Shown: one piece after another, positions 53,761 through 64,000 of the stretch
Layout of the letters: each line of letters starts with the position of its first letter
Position numbering within the stretch: the stretch's first letter is position 1
NCBI RefSeq assembly: GCF_019399895.1
Contig: NC_091871.1
Span: forward strand, 186,001-250,000
DNA from: Cardiocondyla obscurior
Lineage: Eukaryota > Arthropoda > Insecta > Hymenoptera > Formicidae
Direction: 5' to 3'
DNA: 64,000 nt
Notes under the pieces: generated by a model
What the model was told of the DNA's origin: nothing
What the model saw: only the letters and a program-made list of their open reading frames with translations
Database searches by the model: none
Program-made: the position numbers and the translations under genes

Positions 53761-54275
53761 AGTTTACTTAAACCTCACGTGAGTGTCTTGAGTGTGCAAG
53801 CCAATCCGAAGAAGCAGTTTGAAGATCTCCTAAAAGTAAGTTCCAACGATTTAATATGTATCTGGGCGAAAAACACGATTCCACTAAATGTATTTATCTT
53901 AATTAATTGTTTTCAAGTGTTGTCTGAGAGAAAGAAATGTCCGAGTCGAGGCTCCGCGGTTTTGATTTTGTTCTGATTGTTCCTGTGATCTGTTAAATGT
54001 GTGAGAATATCTGCTCCCGAACACCGGCTGAGACATGCTGTCGAAAAACTAGCGATTTACTGTGGTTAACGCCGCGAAATATTGCTGGAACTTTGGCGAC
54101 TGTTCTCGGCTAAAGAATCGGCAAGCGGTTCTCCCCAAAGATAGATTATGCGGAATCTTTCATGGGCGGATCGAGACCTTTGGAATTCGTCGGTGACGAA
54201 TCTCCTTCCCTCCATTGTTATTAAACATTCCAAAAATTCAATTCAGATTTAATTAAAATCAATTAATAATTTTAG

Positions 54276-55105
54276 TGGAATCTCTCAATAAGAAAACGTT
54301 GAAGAAGAGTCGGGCGCGGCGGAATAAGCAGATCAAAAATCTGAGGGAGCTGGTCCGCCGCTTCTTCATACAATACCTTCTCGCGGCGGCACCGAGTGAA
54401 GAGGTTTTCGTGTCTCCCGCGCGCCACGAGGAGAGACCTTGGTCTCCTCGTCCAGGCCCACCGCCACCATCTCCTATCCGCGGCGATCCGGAACCGTTAT
54501 TCGGCTATTTCCCGGAAGAAGAGGAGTCTGTTACAAATCCTTCCGACGACCGGAATCTTTCGTCTCAGTCCACGGAGCCTGGATCGGAATTATTCCGCCC
54601 CACGACTCCTTCTTATACTCCGAATTCGTCCCTCGTCTCCGAGCCACGGTTTCCCGGAGATGAGCCAAGAGCCTGCTCCTCTCCTCTTTCACCACCTCCT
54701 TTTCCCTTCGAACCTGAGGAAGCCGACTCTCTGGGTGAAGATGACTCAATCTCTCTCCCAGGAGTAGACTTCCCCGATCAACCTCCATCTCCAGTCCCGA
54801 GTATAGAGATCCTCGAGGAGCATCCAGAACCGAGAGAGGTTATAGATTCTCTCCTGGAGCTCCTCCGCAGGGCCTGTACTCCGTGGACAGATCCTGTCCC
54901 GGAAAAGGCCTTCTCCATCGGCCCTGACCACTTTGAGCCAGAGCAGATCAGGATTCAGGCAGCTCGGTCTGATCCTGATTCTCATTTTTTCATTTATTAT
55001 CCTGGGGTGGAATTTCCTTTCCTGGCTCCGATGCGATTAATTGACCTTGTTTTCCCGAGATCCACGGCGAGGGTGGTGGAAATCGAGGAGGTCACTCTAG
55101 ATTAA
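54276..55105 (+). CDS. Uncharacterised basic/proline-rich protein of TGTTACG element (copy B)
   Basis: About 276 codons. As in copy A the frame has no ATG of its own: it starts TG GAA TC after a TTTTAG acceptor (54274-54275). A donor GTAAGT at 53836 follows an A, so removal of the 440-bp intron would make the ATG. N-terminus KKSRARRNKQ, LRELVRRFFIQYLLAAAP; Pro/Ser/Glu-rich middle; C-terminus LLELLRRACTPWTDPVPE, YYPGVEFPFLAP, FPRSTAR. Indels between the copies keep the frame. Not recognised as any known family. Confidence 0.65.
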
Positions 55106-55661
55106 TAATTACACACATCCACACGCACACCCTTACACTCATGTAAATATTGTAAAATACTCAACACCGCCATGTTAAAATTATATCTATTCATTCGTCT
55201 ATTACCGTTTTCTTATTATTTGATTTGTTCAGTAAAAACTTTTACTTTATTTTTATATTTTAAACGAGCTGTATGAGTTTTCTGAATTGTTTATTTGTCA
55301 TCTATGGATTATTTTCGATTTTTGTAATTAGAGTCATTTGTTTTTAATTAAATTGTTAATTTAGTGTTATTAAAATCGTGGGTTAATTATTTAATTATTA
55401 CCCTAAACTATCCTGTCTAAGCGATCCATCACGCCCGGTTCTATCCCAGAGAATAAGGATTCATTTCCTTTCTCTAAAAAGAACCACTTACGCGCTCAAT
55501 TGAAATCCGAATAATAATCTGCGCGTAAAAACGTGTAGATTCGAATTTCGAATCTCACATAAATTCGGTGGTACGTCACTTTCTTACCCTACCGGCAACT
55601 CCATCCCGAGGAATTCCTTCCAATTAATTAATTAAACAAAATTAATCTTCCTGACGTAACA

Positions 55662-55727
55662 TATATAATCACTTACAAAGTTATAAACGAGCAGTAGACG
55701 TCTAAAAGCGAGCGAAATCGTCTAAAG
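55662..55727. other. Short leader between nested element and RGG gene
   Basis: Starts with the TATA duplication and contains tandem GAGCGAAATCGTCTAAA/GATGAGCGAAAATC units just before the ATG at 55728. Confidence 0.4.
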
Positions 55728-56278
55728 ATGAGCGAAAATCCTCGTAAGTAATATACATAATTGTTATTTTTTTTGTAATTCATATATTGTAAAATTAATA
55801 CTTTTTTCATTTTTTAGAAAATAGTGCGTTAGAGCGGCTCGTGGAGGTAGAACATCAAATTACCGCACTTTTAGAAACACGTCAGCAGTTGCAGGAAGAA
55901 CTGCAACAACAGCCGCAGCCGCAGCCGCAGCCGCAGCCGCAGCCGCAGCCGCATCCGCATCCGCAGCCGCAGCCGCATCCGCAGCCGCAGCCGCAGCAGC
56001 AGGAAGCAGCAGCCGCAGCCGCAGCAGACGCAGCAAAGTAATAACGATATTTAAATTCATATTTATTATTTATATTTAGTATATACTTATTTTTTTATTT
56101 ATACATTTTAGAAAAACGAAAAAGAGGTTACGCGGCCGGACGGTCGCGAGGGAGTTTTTGGAGAGGCCGGGGCGGCATGCGAGGCCGGGGCGGCATGCGA
56201 GACCGAGGCGGCATGCGAGGCCGGGGCGGCATGCGAGGCCGGGGCGGCCAAAAAATTTACCAATTTTTTTTCAATTAA
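55728..56278 (+). CDS. RGG-rich second gene of hAT element (three exons)
   Basis: Exons 55728-55743, 55818-56037 and 56112-56278 join in phase with GT-AG sites to about 133 codons. Helix (ALERLVEVEHQITALLE), then a QPQPQPHP tract of about 30 residues and an Ala run, then KKRKRGY and RGRGGM repeats (five, about 18 bp each), ending YQFFFN. RGG boxes suggest RNA or G-rich DNA binding. It lies inside the hAT ends, so I take it as an accessory gene of the element. The similar gene at 48360-49418 is just outside the left end. Confidence 0.6.
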
Positions 56279-56357
56279 TTAAATAAAAATTTAAATAATA
56301 TTGCCGCTCTTCTTTTTCATTTACTCCCGTAAAAAATTATCCTTCCTACATATAGTT

Positions 56358-56841
56358 ACGCATTCTGTCGGACACTTTACGTGTTAGACAGTTTATTAAC
56401 AATTTAATATTAAGTTTGTCGGACACTTTGCGTGTTGGACAATTCAGAAATGTGGTATGATATGGCTACTGGCGAAGGTCCACATTAAAAAACCTAACGC
56501 ACTGTAAGTGGCACCTCCTGGGTAGTGCGGAAGACCACATCATATTCTAACATACAGCCTGTAAAAAAACATGCATCTTGGTGCCCGCGATTCACGCGGC
56601 TCGCACGATGCGAGGACTCGTCTTAGTCACCGTAACTCGAAGGCTACGACTCGTCGCCTACGAATCGTAGCTGCCTCGGTGCGACGAAGACGGAACATAT
56701 ATATATCTGTCCTCTTCTGAAAGCCGAGCGAAGCCGAGCGAGGCCGAACGAAGCGCGCTCACCGACAGGACGCTGGCGTGTGTGCGTGGTTCCCCACTCC
56801 AGCAACATCGATGTTGCTCGGAGCTAAAATTCCCATCACTG
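56358..56841. repeat. hAT right terminal inverted repeat
   Basis: Inverted match to 49689-50140, differing by small changes (for example a few extra bases in GAAGCCGAGCGAGGCCGAACG near 56728). Includes two subterminal repeats. Ends CCCATCACTG. Confidence 0.85.
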
Positions 56842-57081
56842 GGTTAGATACACTTTTAGTGTTATTACAGTTGTATAACATCAGAAGTGAAATACACGTG
56901 TTTAGTGTATATTGTTCAGTTTTCTATAATTGAAAAGAACTTTGGAAAGAGTTTGTGGATATAAATACAGAAGTAAGTTTTTGTCTTTTAATAAATTTGG
57001 AAATAAAAATAATAATTTATTCTTGCGGCGTACAGCGTTATGCTGTGACAACATAACCTCTCTCCCTGTTTTTAAGGTACA

Positions 57082-57203
57082 GTTCTAACTTCCTGGCAGA
57101 TTTACTTATCAGGTAATCATATGTCTATGTTTATCGAATTAGGAAAAAAGATAAAGATAAACATATGATTACTCAATAAATAAATTTGTTAGAAAGTTAG
57201 AAC
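57082..57203. repeat. Small palindromic MITE
   Basis: GTTCTAACTT at the left matches AAGTTAGAAC at the right; inside, GTAATCATATGTCTATGTTTATC pairs with GATAAACATATGATTAC. About 120 bp, no frame. 56850-57081 and 57204-57600 are AT-rich and hold nothing recognised. Confidence 0.65.
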
Positions 57204-57983
57204 AACTGGTCCATAAGGAATCGTAATATCAGGGTAACATACACGGGCATTTCCAATCTTAAAATTATTTTTTTGTCTCGTCCATGAACATAAAAAAGTT
57301 AACTTGTCGTCAAATGTTGCGTTTAGAGCTCTTATAATAAAGTCTTTTTTGTTTTTTCCGCGTTTGTATTATTTTGTTTACCTAGTTGATATAGAAAATA
57401 TTAATTATTTATTTGATTTATTATTTTATTACTGTATGTATTTATTAGTAACATTAGATTTTTTGATAATTATTCTTAAAGAAACTACTTAAATTTACTT
57501 ACTGTTTGCATGACAGCTACGTTATCATTTTTTAATACATTTTTGACATCCAGATAGACGTTAGAGGAAAATGTTCTCTGATTTTATCGTGTTTCAGCAC
57601 GGAGTATTCCTTTCCATATTCATTGTTATTTATTTAGTCAAGATCAGACTTTCGTTTTTGATAGCGTAGCGAGTGGATGCATGTATGAGCGTGTGAGTGC
57701 AGAGTAAAAGGTTTTTGGGAATAAAAAAGTGTTTAAAAGCAAAGGGTGGTTTTGTAGTGATAGAAAGGAAGGTTTTTAGGGAGGGCAATTGAAGGGAAAG
57801 GGTGAAGGTGAAAATACAGGGAGAAATCTGGGAAAGTATAAGGCGGAGTTTTTTGGAGGTTAGATTGGCGGTGACGGGGAAAAAACCGTGTGTAAGACAA
57901 AGGAAAGGAGGAAAGCAAGGGGGTGAAGGAGAGAGTAAGAGGTAACAAAGACAAAGGGAAAAGAGATAGAGCAGATTTTTAAA

Positions 57984-58289
57984 ATGAGTGGCCAGGAAAA
58001 GGAAAGTGTGGAGAGTGGAAGTGAGGAAAGAAAAGGGGAAAAGGGAGAAGAGAAAATAAAGAAGAAAATGGGTAAACCAGCAAAGGTAGAAATGTTAAGA
58101 AGGGAAAGGTCCAACAGCTTGCCAATTAAGGAAGCATGGAAGCAAGGGGCGAAGAGGAAAGAAAGGCAGGAGGAAAAATGCGAAATAGAGGGTTTGGAAG
58201 AATTTAGGAAAAGTGTGAAAGTTTATAGATCACCGGTGAAAACGATGGAAGAGGAGGAAAAAGAGGGGAAGGGGGGAAAGAAGGAATAA
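57984..58289 (+). pseudogene. LINE ORF1 5' part
   Basis: 101 codons from ATG 57984, very rich in Lys and Glu (GEEKIKKKMGKPAKVEMLRR). It continues weakly past a stop. Likely the N-terminal, coiled-coil part of the ORF1 nucleic-acid-binding protein. The match is by position and composition only. Confidence 0.45.
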
Positions 58290-58454
58290 GCAGGGAAAGT
58301 TTTGAGGAGGTGATAAAGGAAATGAGAAGCGGCTTCGCTAGGACTCAAGCACAAATGTAGGAGGTCAGAGAAATAAAAGTGCAAATAAAAAAGGAAATAG
58401 AAGACTTAAAGGAAATATGGAAAAAAAAGAAAATAGGATTGGAAAAGAAAACAG

Positions 58455-58690
58455 ACGATATTGTGTATGCTCTTTTATTTCAATTCGTACAGATACAGTT
58501 ATTCGCTCGGAGGCTAATGATAGACTGACTGCTCGTTTTGAATCGTAACTGAGCCGTTCGTCCGTATCGCTGGGGGGACAGGGGGGATGGGTTTTATCTT
58601 ATATAGAAGGGCGCTGTACTTACTACATATATTAGTAAAGACTAAAGAATCGACTACATATATTAATAAAGACTAAAGAAACGCTATATC
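58455..58690 (-). repeat. Solo LTR inside the LINE
   Basis: On the minus strand it starts TGTTAGATATAGCG, has TATATAAG (box-like), an AATAAA signal and ends GCATACACA(ATA). Flanked by GACGA on both sides. It holds two copies of a 30-bp unit (ACTACATATATTA...AAAGACTAAAGAA). No internal part remains. Confidence 0.55.
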
Positions 58691-58806
58691 TAACAGACGA
58701 AATGGAAAAAAAATCAAGGAAAAAACATATGAGGGAGGGAAAACGGAAATATCAAAGGAAATGTGTGGAAGAGTTCTAAGTTTAGAAGAAAGCTGGAGAA
58801 ACAAGA

Positions 58807-59331
58807 ATGCTGGAGATGGGAAAAGAGAGGGAGAAAAAGGAATGGAGGAAAAACAATCTGATAATAAGAGGGATAAAAATAAAAGGAGAAGATAAAAAGG
58901 TACTGAAAGAACAAGTGGAAGAAATTTTTGGGGTAATAGGAGTGAAGGCAAAGATAAAAGATGTTAATAAAATAGGAGGGGTGAACAGCGGAGGTTTCGG
59001 GATGGCATGGGTAAAATTGGAGAGTTTTTAAGAAAAGTTGGAAATATTGAGAGGTAAGGGAAAACTAAAGGATAGGACGGAGTGGATAGAAGACGACTTA
59101 ACGGAGTATGAGAGAAAAGTGGAATGGTTAATTAAGAAAGAAGCGGATAAATTGAAAAGAGAGGGAAAACAAATAAAGATAGGATATAAAAAAATATGGA
59201 TAAACAAGGAAATGTGGTTATGGGATGATATGAAGGAAGAGTTGAGAAAATGGGATGGTGCGAAAACGTTTGAAACAGAAGGAGGGAAGAGGAAGAGAGT
59301 GACAGTAGAAAAAATAAATGTGAGTTTTTAA
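58807..59331 (+). pseudogene. LINE ORF1 3' part
   Basis: Reads EREKKEWRKNNLIIRGIKIK, then VGVKAKI-like strands, a TAA at about 59029-59031, then DDLTEYERKVEWLIKKEADKLKREG and WDDMKEELRKW. This resembles the RRM-like plus C-terminal domain of LINE ORF1 proteins in insects. One stop interrupts it. Confidence 0.5.
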
Positions 59332-59438
59332 AGAAGGGCGGAGGAAGAGAAGAAAAAGAGATAAAAAAAGAAGGAAAAAAGAGATTAAATTATGAGAAGG
59401 AAGAAGGAAGAAAAGGAAGAAAAAAAGATAAAAATATA

Positions 59439-60287
59439 ATGGAAGAAAAAAAGATAATGAAGGTGGGATTCTGGAATGTGGCGGGGTTAGAAAATAAGGA
59501 TGAGGAGTTCTGGAAAAGATTGGAGGAATGGGATGTAATTTTTTTGTGTGAGACATGGATACAATCAAGAGGTTGGAGTAAGCTGAAAATGCGTGTGCCA
59601 AAAGGATATGAATGGGAAGTAAAAGGAGCAGAGAAGATTAATAAAAAAGGAAGGGCAATAGGGGGCATAGTGATGGGATGGAGAAAGGAATTAGAAGGGA
59701 AAATAATTTTAGGAAAGGACAAGAAAGAAGAAGTATTGGGACTAAAAATAAGGAGTGGAAAAAGATGGTGGAAAATTGCAGGAGTATATGTAAATGGGGA
59801 CTTGGAGAAGATACTGGAGAAGATAGTAATGTGGATGGAAGAAAAGGAGGTTTTAGATAAAGGAGGAAGGAGTGGGATGCCTAATAGGGGGAGATTTTAA
59901 TGTGAGAACAGGGGTGGAGGGGGGTTTATGGGAAGAAGAAGCAGAAAAAATGAAGAAGAAAAAAAGAGGAGATCAAAAGATATAAAGATAACAAATGAAG
60001 GAAGGAAGTTTTGTAAATTTTTGGAAGAAAGGGGGTGGGGAATACTAAATGGATGTATCCAAGGGGATGAAGAGGGGGAATGGACGTATACGGGGGGAAG
60101 GGGCAACACGGTAATTGATTATGTAATAAGTGATGTGGAATCAAAGAGTAAGATAAGGGAAATGCAAGTGGGGGAGGATATAGAATCGGACCACTTTCCG
60201 TTAATAGTGAACTTAAAAAAAGGTGTGAGGAGGGAAAAAGGAGAAGGAAAAGATAAAAAAAAAAAGGATAAGATTAAACTGGAATGA
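59439..60287 (+). pseudogene. LINE AP endonuclease domain (frameshifted)
   Basis: First frame: MKVGFWNVAGLENKDEEFW, VIFLCETWI (catalytic Glu region), GRAIGGIVMGW, IAGVYVNGD. After a frameshift near 59890, second frame (59928-60287): GNTVIDYVIS and ESDHFPLIV, the Asp and His motifs at the end of the endonuclease. So the domain is complete in content but split in two frames. Confidence 0.75.
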
Positions 60288-60566
60288 GGAGAAAAGAGAA
60301 TTGTTTAAAAAAAAATATGGAGAGGTGAAAAAAGAAAAGGATAAAAATAGAGAAAGCTGGGAAGGATTAGGTTAAAAGATAAAAGGGGTTAAAAAAGTGG
60401 TTAAAAAAGTAATGAAGGAAAGAAAAAAAGAAAGAAAGGAATAAGCAAGGGAAGTGTGGTAGGATAAAGAATGCAGAGAAGGCAAAAAGAAAGTAAAGGA
60501 AGAATTAGAAAAATGGAGAAGAAAAGAGAGTAATGGGGAAGAATATAGGAAAGTAAGGAGTATATA

Positions 60567-62945
60567 CACTGCTCAAAAGTGATATAGCATAGAAAAATTC
60601 TATGCAAAAATTGTCAAACTTTGACCGACGGTAACTCCGCGAAAAATTATCGTAAAATTATGATTTTTTTTTTAAATGAAAGTTTGGAATCTCTACTTTA
60701 AGATACTGTAGTTGGATTTTAATTTTGATTTATTTTTAGTACTGTAACATCTCAAAATGTGAGAACATGTTTAATGCATTAAAAATTACAAAGTTTAACG
60801 GAACGTACGGACTTGCTACATTTTTTAAGATAGATTCTGTTTGCAAAAACATAATATCTAAACCTTTCTCTTTAATTTAAAAAAAAATAAAGGTTGCTGC
60901 GATTTTTTTTCGCAAAGATACAGCATTTTAAAGTAACCCTTGCATTTTGGCATATACCGCCGGCATTAGCATTACCCGATGTGCACCACGGGGAGGTTGC
61001 CGGTCGGATTTTGCACATCATATGGCCCTAAAAAGAGCCGTTTTTGAGTGTGTGCGTGTGCGTGTGTGTGTGTGTGTGTAAATTTTAATATTATGTATTT
61101 CCTCCGCGTTGTTGGATCACTGCTTGTAATCGGTTTCTTATATTAATACAGGCTCTAATTTCTTTTTGTGAAATGTCATTCCAGATTTGAATTAAAGTTT
61201 CTGATAAATCTTCCAGATCGACAGGTTGTCTTGTTAAATTTCGCAACCTACGACCCATTATGTCCCATACATGTTCTATGGGGTTTAAATCTGGACTAAC
61301 TGCAGGATGTGGAAGCAGTCTAATTGAATTTTCCGCCATAAATTTGCGGGTAATGCGTGCGGTATGCGGTCGTGCGTTATCTTGCATAAGAATAAAATTT
61401 CTTCCTATGCGACGATTCATTGGTAACACATATGGTCGCAAAATTTCTCCTACATATCGTACCGCTGTCATTCCTGGTGCTGGTAAGACAACAAGATTAG
61501 TACGATGATTTCAAGTGATTCTTCCCCATACCATTATGGAGCCGCCGTTGAATCCTCTTACAGGAGCGACGCACGCTCTGTCATACCGCTGTCCCCGACG
61601 ACCCCAAACTCGAATTTGTCCATCAGAACCGAATAACAAAAATCGTGATTCGTCGGTGAAGAGTACATTTTGCCATTGCCGCACTGTTCAATAAACATAA
61701 GTTCGCGCATATTCTAAGCGAGCACGTCGATGCTGAACATTTAACATCGGTACACGGCAGCGACTCCGAGATCTTTGACCTGCCTCATGCAAACGGTTTC
61801 TCACCGTCTGATCACTAATGTGACGATCTGACATGACTGCTTCTACAATTCGTCGAGCTGTGGTTGTTGGATTCCTAATAGTAAAATTAACAATAGCGCG
61901 ATCTTTTCGTACGGTTGTAATGCGTTCTCGACCTTGTGTTTGTTCTGGTAGCAAATTTCCCGTTTCTTGATATCGACGCCAAATGCGAGAAACTATTGAT
62001 TGATTTATACCAAGTTGTCTTGCAGTGTACGATTGAGAGAAACCTTCTTTCATAAGCGCAATAATTTGCGCACGCTTCACTTGACTTAGTGGCCTCATTT
62101 TGTAAATTATTCACTAAACACTGTACGTTCTCGGGACAGTACAACTCGAGAATGAATGGAAAATGCTTCTAAATGTAAACAAGACACTGATCTGACTTCA
62201 GTCAAGTGCCAATTCAGGACAGACTTTACACCGTCCGAAGTTTGGAAGTCTTCCAAAGACAACCTGTCGATCTTGAAGATTTATCAAAAACTCTAATTCA
62301 AATCTAGAATGACATTTCACAAGAAGAAATTAGAGCCTGTATTAATATGAGAAACCGATTACACGCAGTAATCCAACAACGCGGAGGAAATACATATTAT
62401 TAAAATTTACACACACACACACACACGCACACGCACACACTCAAAAACGGCTTTTTTCAGGGCCATATAATGTGCAAAATCCGACCGGCAACCTCCCTGT
62501 GGTGCACATCGGGTAATGCTAATGCCGGCGGTATATGCCAAAATGCAAGGGTTACTTTAAAATGCTGTATCTTTGCGAAAAAAAATCGCAGCAACCTTTA
62601 TTTTTTTTAAATTAAAGAGAAAGGTTTAGATTTTATGTTTTTGCAAACAGAATCTATTCTAAATAATGTAGCAAGTCCGTACGTTCCGTTAAATTTTGTA
62701 ATTTTTAATGCATTAAACATGTTCTCACATTTTGAGATGTTACAGTACTAAAAATAAATCAAAATTAAAATCCAACTACAGCATCTTAAAGTAGAGATTC
62801 CAAGCTTTCATTAAAAAAAAAATCATTTTTAATCTTAAAATCAATTAAAATCAATTTTATGATAGTTTTTCGCGGAGTTACCGTCGGTCAAAGTTTGACA
62901 ATTTTTGCATAGAATTTTTCTATGCTATATCACTTTTGAGCAGTG
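60567..62945. mobile_element. Tc1-like element with long TIRs
   Basis: Ends CACTGCTCAAAAGTGATATA and its complement, with TA on both sides. Terminal inverted repeats are about 680 bp (60567 to about 61245; about 62260-62945), so long that they include the 3' end of the transposase gene, present again inverted at 62260-62400. Microsatellite GTGTGTGTGT at 61050-61080 and its complement at 62410-62435 sit in each arm. Inserted in the LINE. Confidence 0.9.
61091..62098 (-). pseudogene. Tc1-family transposase (DD34E) with two stops
   Basis: Start ATG 62098. N-terminal paired helix-turn-helix (LMKEGFSQSYTARQLGINQS), then Asp in VLFTDESRFLLFG, Asp in LMQDNARPHTAR and Glu in SPDLNPIEHVWD with 34 residues between the last two. 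In-frame TGA at 61688-61690 and 61510-61512 cut it into three pieces; no frameshift is needed. Both are TGA, which could come from single changes in Trp or Arg codons. Otherwise the length is normal (about 335 codons). Confidence 0.88.
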
Positions 62946-63122
62946 TATAAGAAGTTATGTGAAGAGAAAAAGGGGATAGAAAAAAATAGATGGGAAAAGA
63001 AAATAGAAGCAGTAAAGACGGAAGGAGATGTATGGAAAATAATAAATAAAGGAAGAAAGAGAAAGTAGGGAATAAATGAAAAAATCGAATTAAAGGAATG
63101 GGATGAATATTTCAGAGAAATA

Positions 63123-64000
63123 CTAGGGGGGTGAAATGGAGGATAGAAGGAAATTTGGAAGAAGATCGGAAAGAGGATGAGGAAGAAAAAGAGTTGGAAA
63201 GAAATGAATTTGAAAAGGCGATAAGAGGATTAAAAATGGGAAAAACAGCAGGAAGTGACGACTTAGAAAACGAAGTATGGAAATGGGGGGAAGACGTGAA
63301 AGGACTATGGAAAATTTGTAGAAAAGTGTGGAAAGAAGGTGGAATGTCGAAGGAATGGAGGGAGGGGATTGTAGTACCAGTGCTGAAAAAAGGAAAAGGA
63401 GAAAAGGTGGGGGATTACAGAGGAATAACACTGACGCAAACGGCGTATAAAGGCTATGCATCAGAGTTATCTGAAAGATTAAGGAAAGATATAGAGGATA
63501 AATGTATATTACCACAGAGTCAGGCGGGTTTTCGGAAATACATGGGAACAATAGATCAGATTTTTATTTTGAATTTTTTGATTAACAGAAAGATTGAAGA
63601 GAAAGAAGGAAAAATTGTAATAGCATTTATAGATATGAAGGCAGCGTTTGACTCTGTGGACAGAAGAAAGCTAGTGGAAGCCATGAGGAAAAGAGGAGTA
63701 AGAGAAGGTTTGGTAAAAAGATGTGAAAAGATATTAGAAGAGACGGTATGCAAGGTAAGAGTGAGAAATGAGGAAGGGGAAAGGTTTTGGACTGGGAGGG
63801 GAGTGAGACAAGGGTGTCCGCAAAGCCCGAGTTTGTTTACAGTGCTATTGGCAAATATAGACGAGGAATTAGAAAAAGGGGGGTGCAGGGGAATTAAAAT
63901 TAAGGGAAAAAAGATTTTCTCGTTAGCATATGCGGATGACGTGGCACTGGTGGTGGTAAATGAGGCTGGGATGAAGGGTATGATAAAAACCTTGGAAGAA
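63123..64000 (+). CDS. LINE reverse transcriptase domain (partial, runs off window)
   Basis: One open frame from about 63133 to the window end. Shows GKTAGSDDLENEVWK, PVLKKGKGEKVGDYRGITL, QAGFRKYMGTIDQIF, the palm motif IAFIDMKAAFDSVDRRK (Asp), GVRQGCPQSPSLFTVLLANI and LAYADDVALVV (catalytic Asp pair). The order is that of a non-LTR reverse transcriptase of the kind found in insects. The upstream part (62946-63120) has stops. So the RT core is intact but the full ORF2 is not. Confidence 0.85.

Larger units (their letters stand above)
52954..55661 (+). mobile_element. TGTTACG-family element, copy B (2.7 kb), nested in hAT
   Basis: Starts TGTTACGTCTCCGACTCC and ends CTGACGTAACA, flanked by TATA on both sides. 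Same plan as copy A: leader, intron, one ORF, 3' region with GGTTCTATCCCAGAGAATAAG. The 5' ends of the two copies align well (TGTTACGTC, CGGACTCC/CGACTCC, TTTTTTTC), showing true termini. Confidence 0.85.
49689..56841. mobile_element. hAT transposon with 8-bp TSD
   Basis: Ends are CAGTGATGGG and CCCATCACTG with perfect 8-bp target duplication GGTTAGAT (49681-49688 and 56842-56849), the hAT hallmark. Long inverted repeats of several hundred bp run inward (49689 to about 50110; about 56360-56841). It carries a transposase on the minus strand, a second gene on the plus strand, and a nested TGTTACG element with its own TATA duplication. Without the nested element it would be about 4.4 kb. Confidence 0.92.
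57700..64000 (+). mobile_element. Non-LTR retrotransposon (LINE), degenerate, runs off window
   Basis: The plus strand is almost all A and G across 57.7-60.56 and 62.95-64.0 kb, as is typical for some insect LINEs. Gag-like ORF, AP-type endonuclease and reverse transcriptase follow in order, with frameshifts and stops. It is interrupted by a solo LTR (58455-58690) and a Tc1-like element (60567-62945). The 3' end lies beyond the window. I cannot name the clade. Confidence 0.85.

Overview
The window is AT-rich eukaryotic nuclear DNA. Short GT-AG introns, arthropod-type transposon families and the mix of repeats suggest an insect; I infer a hymenopteran, probably an ant, but there is no marker gene to prove it. 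No ordinary host housekeeping gene was recognised. Almost everything is mobile DNA, often nested, plus a few low-complexity or degenerate multi-exon genes.

Layout. 0-4.1 kb: a minus-strand, multi-exon DUF4806-like gene split by a 2.6-kb element that starts TGTTACGTC, ends GACGTAACA and carries its own spliced ORF. 4.4-8.6 kb: a palindromic MITE and a CACTA-like transposase. 8.6-9.0 kb: a 48-bp tandem array. 9.06-13.63 kb: a giant palindrome of two facing mariner-like elements, the right one intact and the left one broken. 13.8-15.3 kb: an LTR retrotransposon end and a two-exon Cys-rich gene remnant. 16.7-19.0 kb: a PIF/Harbinger transposase with one in-frame stop. 19.3-19.6 kb: a hairpin MITE.

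19.6-34.2 kb: a Polinton/Maverick (adintovirus-like) element, richer in GC than its surroundings. It has divergent left and right gene blocks. It encodes a double jelly-roll capsid candidate, a penton candidate, a PLA2-adenain-type protease fusion, a packaging ATPase, a chromodomain integrase, a two-exon protein-primed DNA polymerase and several small conserved-looking proteins. Together these would replicate (PolB), integrate (integrase), package (ATPase), mature (protease) and enclose (capsid, penton) a linear dsDNA genome. No terminal inverted repeats were found, so both ends are uncertain.

34.3-43.8 kb: probable cargo of the same element, or a captured gene island: a Tudor-domain gene and two multi-exon CCCH-RING zinc-finger genes. 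A young, intact 5-kb Ty3/gypsy element (identical LTRs but for one base, TSD AACG) sits upstream of the Tudor gene. 43.9-48.2 kb: GC-rich duplications, a 108-bp tandem array, a foldback element with two tRNA-like arms, and a third fragment of the TGTTACG family. 48.4-49.4 kb: an RGG-rich multi-exon gene.

49.69-56.84 kb: a hAT transposon with 8-bp TSD GGTTAGAT, carrying a transposase and a second, RGG-rich gene, and itself holding a full TGTTACG element. 57.6-64 kb: a strongly purine-biased non-LTR retrotransposon (EN and RT recognisable, ORFs broken), interrupted by a solo LTR and by a Tc1-like element with long TIRs.
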